34,391 nucleotides of DNA, taken from the IMG/VR virus record IMGVR_UViG_3300048538_000090, positions 1-34,391 of that record; one strand, 5' to 3'. Source of the DNA: a virus. The notes beneath the pieces were generated by a model. The model ran no database searches. It saw nothing but the letters and a program-made list of their open reading frames with translations, and was not told the DNA's origin. This document shows positions 14,246-22,328 of this stretch, in pieces. A program made the translations under genes and the position numbers. Positions within the stretch are counted from its first letter, which is position 1. Every line of letters begins with the position of its first letter.

Positions 14246-14680
14246 CTAATCTTGTGGCGGGTCAGGCCATGTAATATGCTCCGGCAAATAAGCATCTGGA
14301 AATTCTGAAGGCAAATCTCTAAGCTTTTGCCTGTACTGTACCCAATTGTTTTTCTTCTGCTGACCAAATGGTATATCTGAAACTTGAGTGTAATCAGTCT
14401 CTTTTAGCTTAGAATCCCTGATTTTTCTCACGTATTTCATCAAAGAAGCGTTATCTGCCCGCCATTCTTTCTTCTTTTTATCCCATTCGTGGGATTCCGA
14501 AGGCTGGTCGGGTATTGTCTGAATACCCTCATCATTCACATAATTGCTAAATGGGCATGGCTGCACGTCAGTTTCTATGTATTTAAGAGCAGTATCAGCA
14601 CCGGCCAACAGATCATCTTTGTTTGGCCCAGACTTCACCGTAATGATTTCACCATCATCATTGTAAAATGCAATTATCAT
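14246..14680 (-). CDS. Phage tail (fibre) assembly chaperone-like protein
   Basis: The 144-residue protein ends with the signature of the Phage_tail_APC group: RKIRDSKLKETDYTQVSDIP, then W-x-x-YRQKLRDLPSEFP and a Pro/Trp-rich close HITWPDPP. The N-terminal half is a small acidic beta domain. Such proteins sit next to tail fibres or tip genes and are thought to help fibre assembly without remaining in the virion. It overlaps the gpJ-like gene by four bases (ATGA). No frameshift product is seen for it. Confidence 0.85.
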   Translation of the reverse strand: MIIAFYNDDGEIITVKSGPNKDDLLAGADTALKYIETDVQPCPFSNYVNDEGIQTIPDQPSESHEWDKKKKEWRADNASLMKYVRKIRDSKLKETDYTQVSDIPFGQQKKNNWVQYRQKLRDLPSEFPDAYLPEHITWPDPPQD

Positions 14681-17600
14681 TTCTTCGCCCCAAATGCTGA
14701 CACACCGGCGACAGTAACACCCCTCACTGAATTCTGACTCCGTGCCTGTATGGTAACTGTAGCCGGTGACGCTCGGGATGTAGACATATCAACAAACCCA
14801 GTAGTGGCTACAGACCCGCCAAAACCGGAAGCAAAAGAATTGCCGACTTGACCAGCAGCAGCAGCACCCCCAGCACCAAACTGCACCAAAAACCTTATAG
14901 CTACTGTATCTGCTGTAGCAGAAACACCCGCCAAGTTAGTACCCAAAAAGCCAACGTAACCGCTAAGTATTAACCCTCTAGGCTGAAAATTAAAGCCACC
15001 AGACCAGCTTATTTGTACTGTTTGTAAACTAACCCAATTAGAGCCTGCGTTTTTCGATACTGCCCCTGAAGCGCCCGTAGGCACTGTTACCGCAAAGTCT
15101 TTTATCTTTAGCGTATCAACAGCAAGGTTTTGTATTTTGCCCTCAGTTACATTTAAGTCTTTTATAGCTGCTGTAGTAATTACTGCTTCATTTATTTGCG
15201 CTGCACTGGTAATAATACCAGACGTTGCTAGCAAACCGCCCGTAATAGTATTAGCAAAAATCTTGTCGCCTGTTATGGTGCCACCCAATATTTCTGCCGC
15301 TGTTATGCTTTCTGCGGCTAGCATTGGTGTGGTAATAAAGTCATCGGCTATTGTTACTGTATCGGGCAACTCGCCAATCAAATCTTGCACATCTGGTATT
15401 AACTGAACCCAAGAGTCGCCATCCCATTCATAAAGTTTGCCGTCTTCTCTAATAAACGCTAATTGACCAATTTCTGTTCCTGCTACAGCATCATTAAGCG
15501 TTGGATAAGGCGGCACTGCGTACAAGCCTGCTTCGTCAAATATGTCCGTAACGGATGTATTAAGGTCAGGCACATCAATTGTTTGTGTTGTTGAGTTACC
15601 ACAATATCGGTACGCAGATTTAAGTCCTGCCTTATTTACTGATTTAAGCCAATAGAAATAAGTATCATCGTTTGGCAAGTTACTATGCAAAAAATAAGTA
15701 GTAGGCGCTGCTATTTGGGCAATCAATCCAGCGTTGCCAACTGCGATACTTTTACCGCTCCAAACCTCAACATATGCCAAATCGGGATTAGTAGGGTTGA
15801 CCCAACTTACATTTACAGACTGATAACCGCCAACAACGCTAGGATTAGATGGTCTATCTGGTGGCGAGTTATTTTCAACCGCGCTACCCGCCAAAGTTGC
15901 ATACGTCCAGTCACTTTTAGCACCTATTGCGCTTATAGCTCTAACGCCAAATAAGTGTGCAATGTAGTCAGTCTTTATGCCCGTTGCGTTTTGCTTTTGT
16001 CCACGTACAGATTGAACAAGACCGAGCAACAGGTTAGCCGTTAGGCTTGCCCCTCTTGCCTCTTGTAGTTCTCCTGTTGACGATTGCGTAATAAGGTTTT
16101 CTACATTGTACTGACTAATTGACGTAAAAACGTTGGTCGTTGACGTATCTAAACGAAACTCTGTCAATTCATCTGTTGCAAGCCAAGCTAGCTCATACCT
16201 AGTCACATAAGACGAATTTGAATCAGGCCAATCAGCTAATACGTTAGTAACTAATTCACCGCTCGGCAAATAAGATTGCTCTGGAGTAAGAGTCAAAGAC
16301 TCGGGCGCGTCAATATCAAATGGGTCGGGTAAATCTGTGTCAGGTATTGGCGGCTGCAAAAAGTCAGGCTCATAAGAGTAAACGCTAGGGTCATACTCCA
16401 GCAAAGACAGTTCGCAAGTACCATCGTAGTTAAGACCAATCTGCTCAATCTGAAACAGCTTACCGTTAGTCCAGCCTGGTGTTGGATGCACTACGTTAAT
16501 TACATCGCCTGCAACCGCATTAATAGCTCTACTGTTTGACTTAATGTTACACCTAAGAGCATTACGGCTACGCAACGTAAGTATCCTAGCAAAGTCTCTG
16601 GCTGCGTAATAAGACGTAATCGTTTCTAGGTCTATTTCATCAACAAGCAACTCACCGTCTTGCTGCAAATATAGATTTGACTCGGTGCTTTCAGGTTCAG
16701 GCCATATAGCCTCATCGGGTTGCCATTCAGCTTTTGGGTTTGGAAACTTGCAAATGACTCTGTTAAATCTTTCATTCTTGCTCACATCAGCAATAGATAT
16801 GCCGCCGATAATGTCATCTGGCGTCAATGTGAGGTCATCGTCAGTAAACTCTACGCTGCGATCAATCCTAAGCGTGTACTTGCCATTAACGTAAGGCAGA
16901 AAGCCGCGCATACCAAGCAGCATTGTGTTTACGTTTTCAAACAGCTTCTTACTTGTGTTTAACACCATATTGCATCTAAATAATTGCTCTTGCGTAGTGC
17001 TTGGGCCTTGAGCCTGCTGCACTTCATCAAGCCAAAGCTGACCGTACAAATTAAAGTTTTGAATGAATATGTTGCTGTTGACCTCGGGAACCACAGCAGC
17101 TTCAACCACGGTCTGTTCGCAGTAAGTAGCAGCGTTACTAAAAGCAGTCATATCGAGAACAGAGTTAGGCAGACCTTTGCCATAAACAGGGTCTTTCATG
17201 TAATCAAGCAAGCACAAAGCAGGGTTATCACTCCATTGTGTTTGCCCATTGCGGGGGTCATAAACCTTTTTACCTTTTACAACGGCAGTAATTTCTGGCA
17301 TCCCAGAAAATACATCTTCATCCCATCTAAGTCTAATACCTAAATAAGCTACACCTTGAAGCCTATGCCTACTAGTCCATTTAGTTGAGTTTTGCAAAAT
17401 TTGTGAGGCAACTTGAAATGGCCTACCTTTCCAAGCCTCAATATATACAGCTTGAGCACCATCAGGATCACTTGTATCTCTGTATATAATCCTTTGCGCG
17501 TCTACAACAGACCTAGTAACGTTTCCATATTTAGAGTCAAAGATACTGAAGTCATCTATTTTTATGTCATAAATATCTTCTACTTCACCTTCGCCAAGCA

Positions 17601-17841
17601 CCAAACAAATATATAAAAACTTATTCTTTTCCCCGCCTTCAGCGCTAACAAAAACTCGGGTGCCGCCAACCCTGCGAGTGCCGTATATAACGGGTATCTG
17701 TTCAACGTTAGACTCTTTGTTGACCAGTACGCCCCGAAACGAATCTGCTGCTTCTTTTGCGGCTTTCTGCGCCTTTTTAGCAGCGGCATAGGAAAGCGCA
17801 AAAGCACCAATAGCAATTGCAATAAAAGCCAATAAAGGCAT
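14677..17841 (-). CDS. gpJ-like tail tip / host specificity protein
   Basis: The 1054-residue protein has the layout of lambda gpJ-type central tip proteins. A short hydrophobic N-terminus (LLAFIAIAIGAFALSYAAA) leads into a conserved hub region with EQIPVIYGTRRVGGTRVF and YDPRNGQTQWSDNPALCLLDY. Fibronectin-III-like segments follow around 550-760 (NPSVVGGYQSVNVSWVNP). Next comes an A/T/I-rich helical stretch near 870-930 (GDKIFANTITGGLLATSGI), and last a Gly/Ala/Ser-rich C-terminal domain. The C-terminus of gpJ contacts the receptor. The start is coupled by TAATG to the upstream minor tail gene. Lambda-like K and I genes are absent before it. Confidence 0.93.
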   Translation of the reverse strand: MPLLAFIAIAIGAFALSYAAAKKAQKAAKEAADSFRGVLVNKESNVEQIPVIYGTRRVGGTRVFVSAEGGEKNKFLYICLVLGEGEVEDIYDIKIDDFSIFDSKYGNVTRSVVDAQRIIYRDTSDPDGAQAVYIEAWKGRPFQVASQILQNSTKWTSRHRLQGVAYLGIRLRWDEDVFSGMPEITAVVKGKKVYDPRNGQTQWSDNPALCLLDYMKDPVYGKGLPNSVLDMTAFSNAATYCEQTVVEAAVVPEVNSNIFIQNFNLYGQLWLDEVQQAQGPSTTQEQLFRCNMVLNTSKKLFENVNTMLLGMRGFLPYVNGKYTLRIDRSVEFTDDDLTLTPDDIIGGISIADVSKNERFNRVICKFPNPKAEWQPDEAIWPEPESTESNLYLQQDGELLVDEIDLETITSYYAARDFARILTLRSRNALRCNIKSNSRAINAVAGDVINVVHPTPGWTNGKLFQIEQIGLNYDGTCELSLLEYDPSVYSYEPDFLQPPIPDTDLPDPFDIDAPESLTLTPEQSYLPSGELVTNVLADWPDSNSSYVTRYELAWLATDELTEFRLDTSTTNVFTSISQYNVENLITQSSTGELQEARGASLTANLLLGLVQSVRGQKQNATGIKTDYIAHLFGVRAISAIGAKSDWTYATLAGSAVENNSPPDRPSNPSVVGGYQSVNVSWVNPTNPDLAYVEVWSGKSIAVGNAGLIAQIAAPTTYFLHSNLPNDDTYFYWLKSVNKAGLKSAYRYCGNSTTQTIDVPDLNTSVTDIFDEAGLYAVPPYPTLNDAVAGTEIGQLAFIREDGKLYEWDGDSWVQLIPDVQDLIGELPDTVTIADDFITTPMLAAESITAAEILGGTITGDKIFANTITGGLLATSGIITSAAQINEAVITTAAIKDLNVTEGKIQNLAVDTLKIKDFAVTVPTGASGAVSKNAGSNWVSLQTVQISWSGGFNFQPRGLILSGYVGFLGTNLAGVSATADTVAIRFLVQFGAGGAAAAGQVGNSFASGFGGSVATTGFVDMSTSRASPATVTIQARSQNSVRGVTVAGVSAFGAKK

Positions 17842-18401
17842 TATTCTCTACCCCACTTTAAATCTTTGACAATTACGCTTGCATACTCAAAGCCAACATC
17901 ATCAGGGTAATATAGCCTCTGAATATTATTATTTGTTTTGCGCCCATTAAGCTTTTCAAAGTCTGCCCAATGGCTAGCTACGGTAAGCTCAACAGTGCTT
18001 GATTCTTCGTCTTCTTCTATCCCGTATTCAGAAATTCGCCCATCAAATTGCAAAAACGCGCCGTTTATATTGTTAGACTCATTTAATACAGCCTTGTATA
18101 TCAGCACTCTATCTGCAATAAAGTTTGGGTCATTTAAGAATGATGATATAAAAGTCTGATTAGCCCCACTTAAAGTAAGGCTCATATCGTTTACTTGCAG
18201 CGCTTGGCTTTCGGTAACGCTTGCAACTTCTAAAAGAAGCTCAGAAGAAAGGTACTCTATATTTTGATAGGTAAGGTTTATGCCGTAATCAGTCATAAAG
18301 AAGCTACCGCTATTTCTGCGGTTTATCTGCACTAATGTCGCATAATTAAATCCGTTAGAGCCAAAGGCATCTACAACAGACTGGGGCAAGCCTCTGCTCA
18401 T
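17841..18401 (-). CDS. Minor tail hub protein (gpL position)
   Basis: The 186-residue protein takes the place of lambda gpL, between the gpM-like and gpJ-like genes. Motifs include NYATLVQINRRNSGSFFMTD, then YLSSELLLEV and a beta-rich acidic core, ending in a region with YYPDDVGFEYASV. This fits phage hub proteins of the DUF2163 or gpL sort, but I cannot decide between them. The expected Fe-S Cys cluster of lambda gpL is absent, as no Cys run is seen. ATGA overlap with the upstream gene and GAGGT before the ATG support the start. Confidence 0.82.
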   Translation of the reverse strand: MSRGLPQSVVDAFGSNGFNYATLVQINRRNSGSFFMTDYGINLTYQNIEYLSSELLLEVASVTESQALQVNDMSLTLSGANQTFISSFLNDPNFIADRVLIYKAVLNESNNINGAFLQFDGRISEYGIEEDEESSTVELTVASHWADFEKLNGRKTNNNIQRLYYPDDVGFEYASVIVKDLKWGRE

Positions 18402-18748
18402 AAGACCTCTATAACGTCCATAGAAAACGATATTAAACTGTCTACACCAATTTCAAACTCTTGTTCCGACTCAGCTAATCGCACTTCATACGTCTTGTAT
18501 TGAGTAGGTACTGTTGGGTTTGGCAGACTCATTGAAAAGACTTTCTTCATGCCCTGCTGGTTTTGAATAAACGTCCATAAAGGGTCAAACTCGTTTCTTG
18601 TCATCATTGGAAAGCTAACAGTCCATTGATACCGTGAAGCGCCAATATTACGCACCTGAACCTTGCCGTTAATGCTTTCTGACATAACTTGATAGTTTTT
18701 TAGGACATAGCTAACGCTCTCATAGCCTACCCCTTGGAAGCTGCTCAT
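18398..18748 (-). CDS. Minor tail protein (gpM-like)
   Basis: The 116-residue protein follows the tape measure gene directly, as gpM does in lambda. It contains YQWTVSFPMMTRNEFDPLW, then a small beta domain with YKTYEVRLAESEQEFEIG and ends in SFSMDVIEVL, a pattern typical of the distal tail or gpM fold. It starts inside the tape measure stop (ATGA) with AAGG upstream. It probably links the tail tube and tip proteins. Confidence 0.83.
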   Translation of the reverse strand: MSSFQGVGYESVSYVLKNYQVMSESINGKVQVRNIGASRYQWTVSFPMMTRNEFDPLWTFIQNQQGMKKVFSMSLPNPTVPTQYKTYEVRLAESEQEFEIGVDSLISFSMDVIEVL

Positions 18749-20448
18749 ATGCTAGACCTTCCCTGATTGTTAATCGCTTTGTTGACCATGCCAGCGATTA
18801 AACCGCGCCGTTCGGTCAACAGCTTATCAATGCCTTTTGCGTCTACAGCCGATATGTTCATGGTTACGTTGACCGGTGCAGCACCAACACCACCTTTTTC
18901 CATATCAGTAATCTTTTCATTCGGGTGTACAACCGCCATACGGCCACCGCGGCCATCCATACCACCAGACCGGACGCCGTTAAACGTAATACCGCCACCC
19001 TCAAAACCGGCAACAGTTTGACCCGCAATCATTGCAATAGCTGCGACTTGCTGCGCTCTTAAAATTGCTTGCAATGGGATACCAAAAACACCCATTTGAC
19101 CAACGGCTTGAGCTATAGCAACTTCGTATTGTATGTAAGCTGTAGCCATTGCTAATGCTTTTTGAGCAACAAACATAGCTTTGCCGATAGCAGTACCTTT
19201 ATCAGCAAATGCAGCCATCTGGTTGACAGTGTTTTGAAGGCTAGATAATTGCTGTTGCTGCTGCATCAATTGCGAAGCTTTAATGGCTTGCTGAAAATTT
19301 GCCTCGTTTTGCAAAAGCAAAGCTTGCTGCTGTTCTCTTGATATGACCTCGTTTTCTAACGCGGCATCAATAATGGCTTGGCGTGATGCTGCCTGCATTT
19401 CTAATTGTTCTTCAGTAGTACCCAAAAAGAATTGCACACCAGCTAAGTCTTGTGCCGCTCTGTCTTTTTCGGCTTGTACTTTGTCTTCTTCTTTCATCAC
19501 GTCATTCAGACGCTTCATTTCTTTCTCTGCAAGTTCTTCTTTCTTTTTGTCTGCGTCTATTAACGCTTCCATTTCACGATCATTAGCACTTTGCAGATTT
19601 TTTAACTTTACCAAACGAAACTTTAACTCAAGCCTTTCTCTTTTTTCTCTAACCTTACTTTGCTTTATTACAAGATTAAATTCTGCGTTTGCAGCCTCTA
19701 TAATCTTTCCTGCTGATTTAACTCTTTGATCTGCTGCGGCTTTATCAAACTTCACTACACCTTTTAATTTACCTTCCAGTAATGCAAGCTCCGCTCTTGC
19801 AACCACATTCGCTTGTGATTGCTCTTTTATTGCATCAGTAAGAAACCTGTTGTTTCTTGTTGTAAATTCAGCAGTTTGACCGGCCCGCTTGCCAGCTTCT
19901 ATATTTTGGTTTAATAAGTGATTTAATCTTGCTAATTTTTCTTGCCCGTCTTCATATTCATCTGACAAAATCTTAAATCGTTTAGCGCTTTCGTCCAAAG
20001 AATTTTGTCTTTGCAATGCGTAAAACTCGGCAAACTCTGAATTGATAGTGCCTAATTTATCAACTTGCTTTTCAATTTCCGCACCTAATTCTTCAACAGA
20101 GACTTTGCCAATCTCCATTGATTTTATAAACGTGCTACCAATAGCAGCAGCAACAGCAATAAATGCACCAATCAAAGCGCCACCTGGCCCCATAATTGAG
20201 GCAAGCTGAGAACCCTGCTGCCCAATAACTAGCATTGCGTTTTGACCGCCCTGTAATTGAACAGCAACGTCTTGGATTTGATAACCTAGTTGAGCAGCGC
20301 CGCCTCGCATACCGCGAAACATTTTATTAGCTCTTTTTCCAGCGTTTTCAACACCGTTTAAACCACCTGTAACCTTATTTAGTCCGGCGTTTACCTGTGT
20401 TGCGCCTTGTAGCTGAAGCGCTATGACCGCTTGTTGTGTTGCTGCCAT
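18745..20448 (-). CDS. Tape measure protein
   Basis: I choose ATG 20448 (567 residues) over an upstream in-frame start because AAAGG lies a few bases before it. The N-terminus has the conserved AAQLGYQIQDVAVQLQGGQN and IGQQGSQLASIMGPGGALIG segments. Hydrophobic stretches follow, then a long charged coiled coil (about 180-380). A Gln-rich helix is next, with a second hydrophobic segment and the Gly-rich tail GGGITFNG...GGRMAVVHPNEKITDMEKGG. Tape measure proteins set tail length and enter the host membrane. At roughly 0.15 nm per residue the tail would be about 85 nm, a shorter tail than lambda. Confidence 0.93.
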   Translation of the reverse strand: MAATQQAVIALQLQGATQVNAGLNKVTGGLNGVENAGKRANKMFRGMRGGAAQLGYQIQDVAVQLQGGQNAMLVIGQQGSQLASIMGPGGALIGAFIAVAAAIGSTFIKSMEIGKVSVEELGAEIEKQVDKLGTINSEFAEFYALQRQNSLDESAKRFKILSDEYEDGQEKLARLNHLLNQNIEAGKRAGQTAEFTTRNNRFLTDAIKEQSQANVVARAELALLEGKLKGVVKFDKAAADQRVKSAGKIIEAANAEFNLVIKQSKVREKRERLELKFRLVKLKNLQSANDREMEALIDADKKKEELAEKEMKRLNDVMKEEDKVQAEKDRAAQDLAGVQFFLGTTEEQLEMQAASRQAIIDAALENEVISREQQQALLLQNEANFQQAIKASQLMQQQQQLSSLQNTVNQMAAFADKGTAIGKAMFVAQKALAMATAYIQYEVAIAQAVGQMGVFGIPLQAILRAQQVAAIAMIAGQTVAGFEGGGITFNGVRSGGMDGRGGRMAVVHPNEKITDMEKGGVGAAPVNVTMNISAVDAKGIDKLLTERRGLIAGMVNKAINNQGRSSI

Positions 20449-20922
20449 GATTCGACCTTTTCTCTCTGATCCGCAAAAAAGCAAACCAGTGCGTATATTC
20501 GTCTGCTGTCATGGCGAGAATGGTGCTAATTGGCTGGCGAAGGTAATCGGCTAATTCATACATATGATATAGCTCTGTTGGTGAACCCTCACCATCAATT
20601 AGTTTTTTTCGCGTTCCTCATCAGTTTCAGCAGAAGCGTTTAGTACAAAAAGACCGACCCGCTCCGTAATCGTGCTTCCGATTCGTCGCAAAGTCGGCTT
20701 ATCACCTACATCAAATAACGGCTGACCGTCCTTATCAAGAGCGCCTTCACATATAGCATTTAGCATAAAGTCCGTATTATCGCCGTTTGACTTTGCCATC
20801 CACGATGACTTTTGCCCTAGCGTTGGCTCTTTTGCATATACAGTAACGTCCCACTCGGGGACGTGTAGTTCTCGCGGTTCTATACTCTGAAAATGCTGTA
20901 AAGCTTTCTCAATAAGTTTCAT
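20375..20922 (-). CDS. Frameshifted tail assembly chaperone (gpGT-like)
   Basis: A -1 shift at the A AAA AAC heptamer (20602-20608) joins the 107-residue upstream protein to 75 more residues read to the stop at 20375. The extension begins LIDGEGSPTELYHMYELADY and includes MTADEYTHWFAFLRIRE, a pattern typical of the T portion of G-T chaperones. It ends in a basic tail. The long form is made at low frequency and binds the tape measure and tail tube during assembly. Its last 74 bases overlap the start of the tape measure gene. The shift is inferred from the canonical heptamer and from the position of the open second frame. Confidence 0.85.
20599..20922 (-). CDS. Tail assembly chaperone (gpG-like, short form)
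   Basis: The 107-residue protein is read in the normal frame to TAA at 20599. It has the usual small acidic chaperone sequence: LHVPEWDVTVYAKEPTLGQK, DFMLNAICEGALDKDG and a C-terminus EETDEEREKN type of charged end. It lies between the tail tube and tape measure genes, the place of lambda G. It should be the major product; the long form is made by frameshifting. A 3-base gap separates it from the tail tube stop. Confidence 0.88.
   Translation of the reverse strand: MKLIEKALQHFQSIEPRELHVPEWDVTVYAKEPTLGQKSSWMAKSNGDNTDFMLNAICEGALDKDGQPLFDVGDKPTLRRIGSTITERVGLFVLNASAETDEEREKN
20602..20608 (-). promoter_or_regulatory. Slippery heptamer for -1 frameshift
   Basis: Read on the minus strand, the last codons are GAA AAA AAC TAA. 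The heptamer A AAA AAC is in the X XXY YYZ register, directly before the stop. A slip of -1 continues as CTA ATT GAT into the open T frame. No pseudoknot was worked out downstream. Confidence 0.85.
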
Positions 20923-20925
20923 ATT

Positions 20926-21309
20926 TTACGCCGTTAGTGTTTGAAGCGGCCCGTTGCCTTCTACGCTAATTGAGGCTTCAATCATGCCATCAAATGACGC
21001 TGAAGAATTAAAACAGGTGATATGAGCTGGCCCTTCGTAATACTCAAATCCGGTTGTGTTGCCTTGTGGGTACAGCTTCAAAGTAATATCGCTGCCCAGA
21101 CCTACGGCCAAGCTTGCATCATAATAAATATTTACTGAAGCAGTCCAAGATTTTTGGGTCATCTTGCCCGTAGTCCATTCGTCGCCCATTACAGTAGCGT
21201 CAACTCGGGCAGAAGTTTGCTCTAAACTCCAATCCCGCACTTCGCCTACTAATGTGCCGCCAGTCGCGCCAATGTAAAATGCGCCATCTTTTCCAGTAAA
21301 GGTTGCCAT
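20926..21309 (-). CDS. Major tail tube protein
   Basis: The ATG at 21309 (127 residues) has GGAG upstream and is preferred to an in-frame start at 21336, which would overlap the preceding gene. The sequence fits a small tail tube protein: MATFTGKDGAFYIGATGGT, a central SLEQTSARVDATVMGDEWTT loop and SVNIYYDASL, with beta-strands throughout and no helix-rich part. It lies directly before the tail chaperones, as expected. Such proteins stack as hexamers to form the tube. Confidence 0.88.
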   Translation of the reverse strand: MATFTGKDGAFYIGATGGTLVGEVRDWSLEQTSARVDATVMGDEWTTGKMTQKSWTASVNIYYDASLAVGLGSDITLKLYPQGNTTGFEYYEGPAHITCFNSSASFDGMIEASISVEGNGPLQTLTA

Positions 21310-21322
21310 GTTTAATTCTCCG

Positions 21323-21757
21323 TTAAACTGTAACACTACCCTCTACGGTAGTGTAAATTAAAGTAATGTCTATTTCAGCCGAAGCTAACGGCTGGTCTGC
21401 GCCATCCTGATAGTTTACATCAGTTTCAACTACATAAGCGTCTTTGATAAGACCGCCAAAGTTACCCGCTGCATAAAGTGCGCTTTCTACTTCGGCACTT
21501 ATAGTATCCAGCAGATTGTCATATCCGGTATTTGCTCTAACATAAGCCTCGCAACTAATAGTTAGCTCTCTTACGAACGTTCTAGGCAAGCCAATAGTTT
21601 CTGGTGCAGAAGATTCCCGCTTGGTATATACCACCAGTGCAGGCAGTGTTTCGGTGTCTAATGGATATACGCGAGACACAAACACATTATTGCCTGTAGT
21701 GGTTAATCCAGTCACAGCAGATACAAATGCGTCCCTGATAGCTTGACGCTTGTGCAT
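21323..21757 (-). CDS. Tail terminator (gpU-like)
   Basis: The 144-residue protein matches the tail terminator pattern: an N-terminal helix HKRQAIRDAFVSAVTGL, a strand VFVSRVYPL, the conserved LPALVVYTKRE and a C-terminal QPLASAEIDITLIYTT. In lambda, gpU caps the tail tube and stops growth. It starts in a TAATG overlap with the connector gene and lies just before the tube gene. No gpZ-like completion protein is obvious between it and the connector, so one gene may serve both tasks. Confidence 0.82.
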   Translation of the reverse strand: MHKRQAIRDAFVSAVTGLTTTGNNVFVSRVYPLDTETLPALVVYTKRESSAPETIGLPRTFVRELTISCEAYVRANTGYDNLLDTISAEVESALYAAGNFGGLIKDAYVVETDVNYQDGADQPLASAEIDITLIYTTVEGSVTV

Positions 21758-22059
21758 TATTGTAGCTCCAGCATCAGTTCAGACATTCCAGTACCGTTTG
21801 CCATCACCAAAACAACTTTATAAGTCTTAGAGCGCACTTCGACAGTATCGCCAAACGCAACGCCTGCAATGTCATCGGTTACACAAGTAAGCAAAGGCTG
21901 GCTAGTAGCAAACTCTACAGACTCGCCTTGGATGCCTGCATATTCGTTGTCAAAGATAGCAGTAACCTGTTTAAATCCTACAGAAGAACCGTTAAATGTA
22001 ACGCTTTCACCGAAGTCTTTAACAAATAGCTGCCGATCTGCTGTGGTTTCAAAGATCAT
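21757..22059 (-). CDS. Head-tail connector (gpFII-like)
   Basis: A small beta-rich protein of about 100 residues occupies the usual place of the head-tail joining protein. It has FVKDFGESVTFNG early, a conserved central TAIFDNEYAGIQGESVEF and FGDTVEVRSKTYKVV late, a pattern also seen in gpFII-type and related connectors. I place the start at ATG 22059 in preference to the adjoining TTG at 22062. The start lies within the last codons of the AT-hook protein, so the two are coupled. Confidence 0.82.
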   Translation of the reverse strand: MIFETTADRQLFVKDFGESVTFNGSSVGFKQVTAIFDNEYAGIQGESVEFATSQPLLTCVTDDIAGVAFGDTVEVRSKTYKVVLVMANGTGMSELMLELQ

Positions 22060-22273
22060 CAATATCTACTTTTTTTGGTCTGCCACGCTTCTTTGGCATA
22101 TCATCAGTAGTTAATCCAATTGACCGATCAACGGCCTCTGGCTCTGCAACAGGATCAACCGCCCTGCCCATCGCCTTTAATTGACGCGCAATCTCGGTGC
22201 TTACTTCTATAGTGTCACCAATGACTTGACGCTTACCCGCTACTACGCAATCTTTAATAATCGCTAATTTCAT
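22049..22273 (-). CDS. Small head-region protein with AT-hook-like tail
   Basis: The 74-residue protein has a beta-rich N-terminal half (MKLAIIKDCVVAGKRQVIG) with STEIARQLKAMGRA, the kind of small domain common after capsid genes. An acidic linker follows, then KKRGRPKK near the C-terminus, a textbook AT-hook core (GRP flanked by Lys/Arg). GGGGTG before the ATG is a good ribosome site. It lies after the capsid gene and its hairpin terminator and overlaps the connector gene. It may bind packaged DNA or bridge capsid and connector; direct evidence is absent. Confidence 0.75.
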   Translation of the reverse strand: MKLAIIKDCVVAGKRQVIGDTIEVSTEIARQLKAMGRAVDPVAEPEAVDRSIGLTTDDMPKKRGRPKKVDIDDL

Positions 22274-22293
22274 TTTTCACCCCTGAAAAGCAG

Positions 22294-22313
22294 AAAAGGG
22301 GGGCGAACCCCCC
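22294..22313 (-). terminator. Hairpin terminator after the capsid gene
   Basis: Minus-strand stem GGGGGG/CCCCCC with a TTCG loop, followed by four T residues. It lies about 15 bases after the capsid stop. The T-run is short, so only part of the transcripts should stop, which would lower expression of the connector and tail genes relative to capsid. Confidence 0.7.
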
Positions 22314-22328
22314 TCGTCAATTTAGCTA

